Virus record (IMG/VR): IMGVR_UViG_3300025853_000189 | Location: 1 to 43,083 of that record | Strand: one strand, 5' to 3' | Source: a virus | Length of the DNA: 43,083 nt | Shown: positions 27,601 to 35,860 of the stretch, in pieces | How the letters are laid out: each line of letters starts with the position of its first letter | How positions within the stretch are numbered: the first letter of the stretch is position 1 | Translations under genes and position numbers: made by a program | Notes under the pieces: generated by a model | What the model saw: the letters and a program-made list of their open reading frames with translations, nothing else | Told to the model about the DNA's origin: nothing | Database searches by the model: none

Positions 27601-30600
27601 GAATGGTATCAATGATGATGTCCGCATTAAACATCTCAGACCAAGCATACGATCAAAGTATTGATACTTTATTAGCTTATATAGTAGCTCTAAAACCAGA
27701 AAACGGAGGTGTTGCTGGTGTGTCTAACGTAACAAACTTTACTAAAGAAATTAAGATTGTAAAAAAAGTTGTAATAGCTCTTTTAGAAAGATTTGCAAAC
27801 GATCAAACAAAAACAAAAGAACAAAGGGAGAATATTCAAAAACTACTAGGAACTAAAGAAAATGAATATAAGGATGGTGTTCTAGATCAGCTTACTAAAG
27901 ATATGCTTAGTAGAGTAAAGCAGTTAAATATAAGAGAAAAAGAAGAAAAAGAGCGAGCTAACAAAGACTTAGAGTCTGCAACTAAAGATGCTTTTGAATC
28001 AAGTAATAAAGAAAACGCTAACATAAACACCAAATACTTAATCAGCTTCCTAGTTAAAAAAGATAAAGAGGGTAAGATTATAGTAAATCCTGAAACTGGT
28101 TTACCTGTTATAGCAAATTCTTCTAAAATATTTAATGAGCTTGAAGCTAAGCTTTCAAATATTGTAAACTATCAAACTTTTGATAAAGAAAATGGTACCA
28201 TAAAAACTGTTTTTGCGTATGATAGAATGCTTGCCATACTAGATAATATGGCCGAGCAAGATCCAACATTTGAACGCCTTAGAGACATAGTTAAGAACGA
28301 GTTATCTGATAACGAAAGAACTCAGTTTTTTAATACTATGTCCAAATCAAACAATAACTTTTTAACTGCCTTACAATTTCAATCTCTTGTAGAAGAAGCA
28401 GGAGAAACAGTTGTAAATCACAATTTTAGATTTATAAATCCGCAGCAAAATTCTAAAAAGTATAGAATAATGGATAAGTGGCTAGGGCTTCTAGGGGATA
28501 ATCCATTGTTTAGAACAGAGTTAGGAGAAAATGATGAGGTTAATGTATATGGAGACGCAGAATTAGCTAAGAATATAGTAGCAAAGTTTGATACTGTTGT
28601 TTCTGAGATTCTAAATCTCAGTTCTGATATTACAACTTTACCTACTGAAAACGCTCAAAAGCTTAGAGATCTGTTACGTGAAGTAGGTATTCTAATGTCT
28701 ACCGAAGGAGTCCAGGCTTTTTATCAAATGTATTATAATGACTCTATAAAAAGGGGAGCGGAAGATCCTAGCATAAATAGCAGGAGTAAAATGGTTGGAG
28801 AGCTTAAATTTATTTTTGGAAACTCTACAAAGAAAGGAGCGCAAAAACCTTACACTATATATTCAATTTCAAAAGGAGATAGTAAAACACCTCTTAAAAA
28901 AGTAGATTTTGTAACAGAAAATTATCTAAAACAAGAACGTAGAGTTGTTGGTAGGCTAGCAGAAGCAGAATCTGTATTTCAAGAAGATTATGATCAGACT
29001 ACTATCCTTAAAACAGAAGGAAGAAAAGCTTGGATATATTCTTTGAATAACTATTTCAAAAAGAAGAGCCTTCAATATAATGCTTCTACTTATTATGCTA
29101 ACAATTTATTAGGAGCTGTTTACAATAAAGGCTCTATTCTTTTAAACTATCTGCAAAGAGAAGGCACTTCTATTAATTATAGAACTTTTAATATTTTCCA
29201 AAAGAAAGGAGGAATAAGTTCAGGAGTTGAGTATAAAGATATTGTTGAAGCAGACGAGTACAACTTGCGGGTTAATATGACAATGAACGATGATATTTAC
29301 TCTCCTCCTACTATGGCAGATAAAGGAGTATGGTTAGTTTATCAAGGCCCTAAATATCTATCAACAAGTCAGATTAAAAATATTAAGTATGACGCTGAGA
29401 CAGATACGTATGTAATACCTGATACTATTTTAAACGTATTTCAAGATTACGCAATATCAGAATTAAACAGAATAAGAGACGCTCAAAAACAATTATTTGG
29501 AGATGACGAAGCTCTAGCCTGGTCTGATGAGGAGCTTGTTCAGTTTTATCATTTTATGGATCTTTTAGAAGATGGTACTCCTGATAGAAATAGTGCTAAT
29601 GCTTTAAAAAGTCAACTTTTTGAAAGCATACTTACTAACGAATTTTTAGAAAATCTTGGCATCACAAAAAAAGGCAGAGTTATAAAATTTGCTGTAGATA
29701 AACTAAAACAAAATCCAGAGTTTAAAGCGGCTATGTCAAAAGTATTAAACGAAAGGATTAGAAAAGAAGTAGTAAAAGCTGTAGAATATTCTGTAGTAAA
29801 ACAATTTGACAATGGAAATCTTGCAATAGGTAGTACTGATGTTACAACCTTCAGGGAATTTCTAAAAGACAGCAATGCTGATATGGCTGCTAGACATTTA
29901 ATAAGTGGTTATACACTTAAGTCTATGATTTCTTCTATTGAAATTATGAAAGCCTTCAGTGGTGACCCTGCTTATTATAAATCAATGGTAGAGATGCAAA
30001 AGCGTCTTCCTGAGCTTATTGCGCCAGGACAAGATTTAAATATAACCTCTCCAGAACAAGAGACTTTTACTGCAGCAGTACTTCAAGATATCACAAAGAA
30101 AAGTGAATATTACAAAACTTATCTGAAAAATTTCAAGGATTTTAATGACAAGTTTAATTTAGGATTTACAGAAAAACAGATAGTAGAAATTTTAAAGCCC
30201 TACGATAAAAAGGGTATTAATCAAACAGATGCCCAAGGATATATTACTCTTACAAGATGGAAGAGTATTATGGAAATGCTAGGCAAATGGACTCAAACTG
30301 AAGCAAAAGAATTAGACGAAGCTTATGAAAGATTATTAGAAGGAAAAGGAACCCAGGAGGACATGAAATTAATAGCAGCAATGCCGTTAAAAGGAATGTA
30401 TTTTGATCTTAGAGACCATAAGGGATTAAAAGTTCCTACTTATTTTAAGTACTCTCAAGCCGTATTATTTCCTCAATTAGTGAAAGGCTCAGAAGAGCTT
30501 CAAACTCTTTATGATACAATGCTAGAAAAAGGAGTAGATGAAGTAATTTTTGAGTCTGGAGTAAAGGTAGGTGCTCAATTTCCAGAACGGTTTACTGCTG

Positions 30601-33600
30601 ATAAACAAGGATCTGTATTAGAGTTAAGAAATAGCATGGTTCTTAGAAATGAGTACTGGAAACTTCAGCAAGATCTAAGGCCTCATACATCTCCTACACA
30701 ATTAGAAGGATCTCAGATAAAACGTAATATAATAGCTAACGTAGAATTAGATAAAACGTATTCTGTTATAGTTAAGACTGGTAAAAAGAAAAACCAATAT
30801 AAAGAAGTAACAGGTAGGGAACTTGTGCAAATGGCCCATGATGCTGATATAGCATTATCTAATTTAGGAAAAGAAGAGCTTTTAGAAGAATTTGGAGTTA
30901 AAACCAGTGAAGACGGGCTTACATATAAAATTGTAGATTATACAAAGCTTGCTGCAATTCTTGAAAGAGAGTTTTTAAATGACACAAAGACTACTAATAA
31001 ATTATTAAAATCTTTAGAGCTAAATGCTGATAAAACAGGATTTAAAATACCACTAAGCGAAAATCCATTTGCAGATAAAATAGACCAAAAGATAGGCTCA
31101 TTAATTACTAAAAGGACTGTTAAATTAGAAATGCCTGGAGGTTCTTATATCCAGATGAGTAATTATGGATTTAGAAGAGTTCAAAGATTTTCTTCATTAT
31201 CAAAAGAAGAGCAAGCTAGTATTTCTAGAGTAACTAATCCTAAACCATTACGTCCTGCAACTTTTAATGACAACAAAAAACATGTCCGTGCTCAATTAAT
31301 GTTGCCTAGTTATTTTAAAGACCTTATTCCTGGAAATGAGAAAATGTCTTCTTTGGAAATTGGAAAATATATAGAAAATAAAAATCTTCTTAGAGGTATT
31401 GCATATCGTATTCCTAACCAAGGTATGAGCTCTATTGACGCTTTTGAAGTGGTAGGATTTTTACCTAAATCTATGGGAGACACCGTAGTAGCTTATGATG
31501 ACATTACTTCTAAAACAGGATCTGACTTTGACATTGATAAAATGTATATCATGTTGCCTAATTATGGGGTAAATAAAGAAACAGGGGAGATATATTATAT
31601 ACGTTCTGATAAAAAATACAAGGAGAGAAGTATGCAGAGAAAGGCTCTGCAGAACAGAAAACTTGAAATATACGATGCTATTGTTACTGACCCTAAAACT
31701 TACATTAGTCTTGTTACGCCTCTAGACTCTATCGGTACAAAATTTAGAGCTGCTAAAGTTAGATTATTTGAAAATATAAGTAAGTTTAGTCAGCAAGAAA
31801 TAACTGCACTTAAAGCTTTAGAGTCTTCTAAAGAGTATAATAATTATATCAAAGCTGTAAATAAAGTATTAAACAGACTTGAAGACCTTGAATGGTTTAG
31901 TCCTTCTTACCAACTAGAAACTAAACAGTCTTATATTGGGGGTAAATTTGGAGTAGGGCAGGTAGCACGAGCTTTGGTAGATCATGCTATTTCTCAATTT
32001 AATCCAATTGTATTAAATCAATATCTAGGTATAGGAAATAAAAGAGGCAGTGCTACAAGCCTTGCAGATATATACAACGAAAGAAAAGAGATCATATCTA
32101 ATATAATATCAGGAAGGCTAAATGCTTACGTAGATATTGCGAAAGATCCTTACATCTTTTATCTTAATAATAACTCTTTAACAGCAAATACAGTCTCTTT
32201 ACTTGACAGGGCAGGGGTTTCTCCTGAATGGACAGATTTTTTTATGCCTCAACCTATTCTGAAAAAGTTTGTAGCATATACTAGATATAATCAAGCAGAA
32301 AACACAACTAAGAAAATGCGTAATGGCAAAATGTTATCTGCTGAAGATTTAATATTTGATGAGTATAGACAAGCTTTTGCAGAAGCAAAAATGTCAGAAG
32401 GAATTGACGGGGCAACGATACAAGATTATTACAAAGAGTTTGATGGTATATTGGCAAGCTTAAAAGAAAAGTATAAAAAAGGCTTGCCAGATCTTAGAGC
32501 GCTTTTTTCAGAAGAGCAACTTATAGGTATGCTTAAAAATGGTGGTAATATGGCTAATCCAGGGCATGTTGTAAATCAAATCAAAGTATACTTAATATTT
32601 AACAAGCTAAAAGGAATAGCCTCAGCCGTAAATGATGTAGTATCTGCTTCTAAACAAGATGTAGAAGGATCAAGTGGAGGTTCTGCAAATGTTATAGCTT
32701 CTATAAATAAAAAAAACAAAGCTATCTTAAATGATACAGTTTTAGGAGTTGATGCTAGATTTAACAATACTATGTTAGATATTTATACTCAAAATTCTGT
32801 AAAATTAATGCAGGAGCTTTTTAAAGAGCAGTTTGATTTATTTACTCCAGGATATCAAGCAGCTCTAGCTAAGCTTTACTCATATATAATAGATGAATCA
32901 ATAGCTACAGATCCTTTTAAAATAAGAAAGGCGTACACTTCTTTAAAAGCTATTTATTTAGGAAGTAAGATCGAAGGATTTACACAAGATAAATTAAAAG
33001 AGTTACTTGCAGGAGATAATAATATCTTTAAAAGACTTGCGTATTATCAGTTATCAAAAGAATCCCCTATTCAAAATAATGAACTTGTAAATAGTCTTAT
33101 CCTCAACAGAGCAAGTTCTGCTGCAGAAATGAACTCTATTCAATTCCGTTCAGGATTAATGGATGGTAAAGACCAAGATAGGTTAGAAGCTGCTTGGGAA
33201 GACTTGTTAGTACACGAAGATGCAAAAGTTAGAAAATTTGCAGCAGACCTTGCATTATATGCATATGCTACAAGTGGAATGACTCAAAGAATGTTTTCGT
33301 TCCATCATTTGATTCCTTTTGATTACGAAAATATGATGCTCCAGCGTAATGTTCCTGAAGCTTATACAAAGTATAATGGAGATATAGCAGCCGAATATCA
33401 AGAAAGAACAGATAGTTTTAGTATTCTACCTTTTGTAGAGCCTATGATTAGAAATTTTTCTGATATACATGAATACGCACCTACTGTATCTGCAAGTACT
33501 ATTACCAATAAAAGAATAGATAAAAACACAAAAAAGATAATAGCGTTTGCCACAGGAGATCTTAGAGTCCGTAAAGAAATTATAGAGGATGATAGTAAAT

Positions 33601-35840
33601 ACGAAGAGTTTTCAAAGTTTGTAAAACTTGGAGATGATTTATATGAATTAGTAGGATTTTCTACAATAAATGAAGGAAAAATTAGTAATCCTGTTTATGC
33701 TAAAACTAATAAGCTTGGGTATAACGAAAAAGGTAATATTATTATAGAGCCTTTTATAACAGACACTTCGATATTTAGAGAGAATAAAGTAGAAACTTTC
33801 ACTAAAGAAGACCAGGATGGTAAAACTGTAAAAAAATATAAAGCTGTTTCTTTAGATACAATCATAGATGGAATAACTTTTAAAGAAGGAGCTAACGAGA
33901 AAAATAGATTTTTAACAAATCCTAGAGAGTTTGATACTAGTGGATATAATTATGACACTAATGAAATTGAAGGTAACGAAGAGCTTTACCATTTAGAAAA
34001 TACATTAGCAGAACAAGCACGAGAATATGCAAGACTCTCTAATAAACTATTAGGACTTTCTCTTATATATACAGGAAATAAATTATCTACCGACACAAAG
34101 AATACATTAAAGAAACTTGGACTTTCTGAAGACGAAATAGAATCTTTTGAAGGTTATTTAGAAAGTAATTTTGAAGCTTTTAGGGGTAAACGATTAGACG
34201 TACTAGCAGCGTTTAGATACGACTCTTTTATGAGAGCGAATAAAGAGTCTTTAAAAGAAATAGAGTTGCTTACACAAGCTGCAAATAAAGAATTAGATAA
34301 ATATTTAATAGAATACCTTGAAGAGTTCGGAGTTAAAATAACAGAACGGACTATAGAGGAAATGGCGCAACGATATGGCATAGGCAGACTAGGAGTAACA
34401 AATAGTTTAAAGAAAATTATTGAGGTCGCTCAAGATAGAAATGCTGCATTGATGCCTGAAGAATTTAGTCATATGCTAATTGATCTTGTGGGAGCTGATA
34501 ATGAAGTTATAAAACCGCTTATGGATAATATCACTAGTTGGGGAAAATATCCTCAAGTAGTTGAAGACTACAAAAATGATCCTGCGTATCAATTAAGTGA
34601 TGGTAGTATAAACTTTGAAAAAATAAAGAAAGAAGCTGCTGGTAAATTACTAGCTGAAGCTATTGTCTATGCTAATAGAAAAACCGAACCAAAAGGATTT
34701 TTCTTAAAAACTGCATACGATGTTTATAATGCTATACTAGACATTATACAAAGAATAAAATTTGTAATGGGTCTAAGCGAGCAGCCTTTGTTGTTAGAAG
34801 GATCCGAAAAAGAAACGGGATCTCCTATTGAAGTAATAGCTAATGATATTGCTGATAAAGTTTTAGAAGGAGAAAAAGATTGGATGGAAAATTATAGAGA
34901 AGCAAGAGAGGAGCAATTTAAAGATAGAAGCTACGAAGAATCTCTTGCTGATTATCCTAAAGCAGCTAAACTAATAGAAGAAATTATTGTAAAACTTAAA
35001 GGAAAGCTCGTAGGGTCGCTTGCTATAAGGGCACAGGGTATTTTAATGCGGCCTGATTCAGAAACTGTGCATGACCTTGATTTTGAAATTAGTAAAAAAG
35101 ATCTAGAAGTTAAAACAAGACAAGATGTATGGGATTGGGTAAATAATGTTGTTACTAAAGAAATAGAAAACTTTATTCCTATATACGTTTGGGATAAAGG
35201 CTCTAGCGGTAAATTTATAGTTAACGGAGTTGTGACAGAATATCCTTACATAGCTAAAAAGTTTAGAGCTTTACGTGGTAATTTTGTAAGCCGCATGAAA
35301 CAATTGTCTCAATTTGAAAGGGATAATGTTATTCTTATTGACTTTTTCCTTAACTCTGAGGAAAAAGCTGCTACAAAAGAAGGGTTTGCTACATGGCAAG
35401 ATATATTTGAAGCAAAAATTGGTTCTGAAAAAGGATTTAAAAGAGATAAAGATTACTACGATATACGAAGATTTATACCTTATGAAGAGTATGCAGATAC
35501 TAATATTGAAATGGATTCAGAATTTACGTATTACAATATATCTAGAGCAGAAATTGTAAAACGTGCTAAAGAAGAAATAGATAAAGCAGCTAAAGAAGGG
35601 GCTTTCAGAAAATGGGGAGGTGTTTATTACCAATGGAACAATCCTAGCAAGAAAGTTAATATGTCTTTAGAAGCAGTTCTAAATATTAATAACAAAGTTT
35701 TTAATGGAGGAAAAGTTGTTAGATTAGTGCAAACTCCAAATGGTAAAATAGGGCAGAGAAAAGTAGCAGTATTTCCAAACAATTATATAGATCCACAATT
35801 AGGACTATTTGATAATCCATATAAACCTAAATGTGATTAA
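21678..35840 (+). CDS. 4720-residue multidomain virion RNA polymerase with nuclease, zincin and nucleotidyltransferase-like domains
   Basis: One uninterrupted 14.2-kb frame. Seen in order: N-terminal coiled coils; a Gly/Ala-rich hydrophobic segment at about 247-315; an acidic linker at about 904-1004; a Lys-rich patch at about 1417-1436; a PD-(D/E)XK nuclease-like domain at about 1440-1700 (G1535-T-A-I-D, A-G-T-V-D1604, D1618-M-K1620); a second acidic linker at about 1720-1780; a zincin motif H1841-E-A-E-H1845 with E1904 as possible third ligand; a long region with D3283-F-D-I-D3287, the crAss-like RNA polymerase metal-binding motif, followed by GKFGVGQ at 3422; and near the C-terminus a nucleotidyltransferase-like G4446-S4447 and D4466-L-D4468. 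The crAss-like polymerase is packaged and transcribes early genes. The other activities are predicted from motifs only; cleavage into smaller products is possible. Confidence 0.8.
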   Translation: MAKQFRPIDKYFEQFEDSTIEDSVFQSTEKNKESGENGDETESLVESLKQAEVQKQKATPTTKEEAIDYYTNPRKAGYRTIRYMDQIREQSNKLKVSSDPNFQPTKDNTYSIQEDVLRNDIFMPGARIVWNSMQKAIDEIQISSLEGRIIGATAEIEALKETAQKRADNLSKPLEYTEEEQERLTELENDIKDYEQDILENKQELKEDVDVLGDYWIQQTEIDKLKNSTSMFPDSWRELADGMGGTMSEMSAFVASMLLPAVGTAIGVGISTGTVSGLYSGAVTSWSGPGAVFAAGAGATAGFITGVIGSGFAQYHAREHESYAEMQEAYNAFIEGKKREYRLHNNGKEMPENELRAVEKKARRDVKSVYAQNMALFTTDVLELGAVFIPWSKFASRLNNLSRLKRTAYKTGTIVGGFGLGSAWEGREEGDQFLIKNNFIRGVYDDQDISTMQSLFSSNGFASIFSETTKGMGVNAYNNVFDENFIAGRTNSKEFDAAVASGMMIGGFMGGSRTTVGLSMQGINIANDKLRYGSEAQEFADQIYDKYVNAEQDKASMQWFWERLSKKGDIKNIKKIVKRLQRSFPKLYDEMDTKLLSRMIGEADIAYKIATGDTVKDLDIYEQEMLFRSIMALQKKMYNNEQSNNKSKEELDEIIAALPAPKREEDQGLPELQQKKAELAAAEGMLEALEKEKINGISIEELLKQTEEKEPNVRHHIAANRAQIAYLKNKLEGVETKDGEQIPGLREEYSNMLKEYEKNDKAVVVSDELQEKTNAHSNNLAATHANEASYYSLIGSALDTESGINNAIAVRNHPFFEKYNDLLKKKQEAKEEEEFIPALDQQVKPGNTVEVKTPEGATVRGTYVEETETDEASGKDITTGSVVDDKGNRIGIADNTPIRVVQPKSEVEKELVETFAENANEKTEKEEETKPGPEVKTPEEPVEEPADNPEKKEVPEKEKNSSSTASGQKQSDENNKTQPVGETKEGEEVESELPEEPIGTDTEKSVKGSINVGGNLASVEAKEAGFKLYNALLKIAAKLTDTFTVEYQINLDPLRYATTPGLYEKIQNREKLTVDEIKQLKLKAKFTNPILSAVAPELYILDYRGDNQRDSKNGAAIRDKIYKAYLANQVAYGTVRIGFSRGDNMIGRVVYNSTKGDVNSIASLFIADPNKNITAKQRVGVVQSDGNVVQSEDDSIGRLATMKKNLAGQIYAFVYNPFTRKKIPVKLNTRDLSSAEIDLITLLLLKIRSKKGNELSDFAKNLTNRQLLNLLVTTYNMKGISAYGADSINTRLVIEKGEVRFDFKDGNTYKVLTPNNQEEFKKWASQQGVLKRKVSQKLLGKSVFEAIADDTINEITVLGKTYKRGVNDDYINDFLTNDNDSDATTHTLSTDITLDANGSPLKVGATQIYYDTSVQSKATSKRGQRKKQKPKKKKSSGQSTTTEKSTILERVKAKIAEIKENKTFIKLTPDGKNYVNTRTGKIYTRVTTFIGGEGIVDGIEEKESMREYRKRLEELGYEGKELENKLTVASSLRIGTAIDEFVRDFFSGNLKPLSKYKVADEKALEQFKIALENLKKQFDERGETVLAEDIILYNDEAGVAGTVDLLTYDEKGVFRIYDMKTMRGNQFTATHRGGANKGKFKYDTPYRKGEDSNKVKHQKQTSLYRILLNNTHGEKAAELGIIPIVVQYAPGEEETSTLELLPTLPVIPLDQVAEATIDDVQESTEPEMQNPVEETGKPSQNAEGEVNAEIDNKSEVGNNDDIDNVELTMEVGPEYTEDTSSVKINEDQARSRLRRILGDSIPVQFQKSLIKIAGKGRYAYGVFRKAMIVLSEQAVNGAEFHEAEHAVEFLWLSDQQLKELNAETAKTYGKATQEEIDKVKEQYKKYNLSDEMAAHIHYAELRAEDYRMYALAGEEMGFTGKTLRWFKKLKYSVEYFANPNKAFTTDLLFARMSSGYYAKKDPIPEKIEKWAKGDGMVSMMMSALNISDQAYDQSIDTLLAYIVALKPENGGVAGVSNVTNFTKEIKIVKKVVIALLERFANDQTKTKEQRENIQKLLGTKENEYKDGVLDQLTKDMLSRVKQLNIREKEEKERANKDLESATKDAFESSNKENANINTKYLISFLVKKDKEGKIIVNPETGLPVIANSSKIFNELEAKLSNIVNYQTFDKENGTIKTVFAYDRMLAILDNMAEQDPTFERLRDIVKNELSDNERTQFFNTMSKSNNNFLTALQFQSLVEEAGETVVNHNFRFINPQQNSKKYRIMDKWLGLLGDNPLFRTELGENDEVNVYGDAELAKNIVAKFDTVVSEILNLSSDITTLPTENAQKLRDLLREVGILMSTEGVQAFYQMYYNDSIKRGAEDPSINSRSKMVGELKFIFGNSTKKGAQKPYTIYSISKGDSKTPLKKVDFVTENYLKQERRVVGRLAEAESVFQEDYDQTTILKTEGRKAWIYSLNNYFKKKSLQYNASTYYANNLLGAVYNKGSILLNYLQREGTSINYRTFNIFQKKGGISSGVEYKDIVEADEYNLRVNMTMNDDIYSPPTMADKGVWLVYQGPKYLSTSQIKNIKYDAETDTYVIPDTILNVFQDYAISELNRIRDAQKQLFGDDEALAWSDEELVQFYHFMDLLEDGTPDRNSANALKSQLFESILTNEFLENLGITKKGRVIKFAVDKLKQNPEFKAAMSKVLNERIRKEVVKAVEYSVVKQFDNGNLAIGSTDVTTFREFLKDSNADMAARHLISGYTLKSMISSIEIMKAFSGDPAYYKSMVEMQKRLPELIAPGQDLNITSPEQETFTAAVLQDITKKSEYYKTYLKNFKDFNDKFNLGFTEKQIVEILKPYDKKGINQTDAQGYITLTRWKSIMEMLGKWTQTEAKELDEAYERLLEGKGTQEDMKLIAAMPLKGMYFDLRDHKGLKVPTYFKYSQAVLFPQLVKGSEELQTLYDTMLEKGVDEVIFESGVKVGAQFPERFTADKQGSVLELRNSMVLRNEYWKLQQDLRPHTSPTQLEGSQIKRNIIANVELDKTYSVIVKTGKKKNQYKEVTGRELVQMAHDADIALSNLGKEELLEEFGVKTSEDGLTYKIVDYTKLAAILEREFLNDTKTTNKLLKSLELNADKTGFKIPLSENPFADKIDQKIGSLITKRTVKLEMPGGSYIQMSNYGFRRVQRFSSLSKEEQASISRVTNPKPLRPATFNDNKKHVRAQLMLPSYFKDLIPGNEKMSSLEIGKYIENKNLLRGIAYRIPNQGMSSIDAFEVVGFLPKSMGDTVVAYDDITSKTGSDFDIDKMYIMLPNYGVNKETGEIYYIRSDKKYKERSMQRKALQNRKLEIYDAIVTDPKTYISLVTPLDSIGTKFRAAKVRLFENISKFSQQEITALKALESSKEYNNYIKAVNKVLNRLEDLEWFSPSYQLETKQSYIGGKFGVGQVARALVDHAISQFNPIVLNQYLGIGNKRGSATSLADIYNERKEIISNIISGRLNAYVDIAKDPYIFYLNNNSLTANTVSLLDRAGVSPEWTDFFMPQPILKKFVAYTRYNQAENTTKKMRNGKMLSAEDLIFDEYRQAFAEAKMSEGIDGATIQDYYKEFDGILASLKEKYKKGLPDLRALFSEEQLIGMLKNGGNMANPGHVVNQIKVYLIFNKLKGIASAVNDVVSASKQDVEGSSGGSANVIASINKKNKAILNDTVLGVDARFNNTMLDIYTQNSVKLMQELFKEQFDLFTPGYQAALAKLYSYIIDESIATDPFKIRKAYTSLKAIYLGSKIEGFTQDKLKELLAGDNNIFKRLAYYQLSKESPIQNNELVNSLILNRASSAAEMNSIQFRSGLMDGKDQDRLEAAWEDLLVHEDAKVRKFAADLALYAYATSGMTQRMFSFHHLIPFDYENMMLQRNVPEAYTKYNGDIAAEYQERTDSFSILPFVEPMIRNFSDIHEYAPTVSASTITNKRIDKNTKKIIAFATGDLRVRKEIIEDDSKYEEFSKFVKLGDDLYELVGFSTINEGKISNPVYAKTNKLGYNEKGNIIIEPFITDTSIFRENKVETFTKEDQDGKTVKKYKAVSLDTIIDGITFKEGANEKNRFLTNPREFDTSGYNYDTNEIEGNEELYHLENTLAEQAREYARLSNKLLGLSLIYTGNKLSTDTKNTLKKLGLSEDEIESFEGYLESNFEAFRGKRLDVLAAFRYDSFMRANKESLKEIELLTQAANKELDKYLIEYLEEFGVKITERTIEEMAQRYGIGRLGVTNSLKKIIEVAQDRNAALMPEEFSHMLIDLVGADNEVIKPLMDNITSWGKYPQVVEDYKNDPAYQLSDGSINFEKIKKEAAGKLLAEAIVYANRKTEPKGFFLKTAYDVYNAILDIIQRIKFVMGLSEQPLLLEGSEKETGSPIEVIANDIADKVLEGEKDWMENYREAREEQFKDRSYEESLADYPKAAKLIEEIIVKLKGKLVGSLAIRAQGILMRPDSETVHDLDFEISKKDLEVKTRQDVWDWVNNVVTKEIENFIPIYVWDKGSSGKFIVNGVVTEYPYIAKKFRALRGNFVSRMKQLSQFERDNVILIDFFLNSEEKAATKEGFATWQDIFEAKIGSEKGFKRDKDYYDIRRFIPYEEYADTNIEMDSEFTYYNISRAEIVKRAKEEIDKAAKEGAFRKWGGVYYQWNNPSKKVNMSLEAVLNINNKVFNGGKVVRLVQTPNGKIGQRKVAVFPNNYIDPQLGLFDNPYKPKCD

Positions 35841-35860
35841 AGACGTAAAAAGAAATAACA

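Noticed and set aside
21678-35840. Giant frame as a non-ribosomal peptide synthetase, polyketide synthase or bacterial surface adhesin
   Set aside because: No carrier, adenylation or ketosynthase motif, no signal peptide and no surface repeats; the polymerase-type motif and the phage context explain it better.
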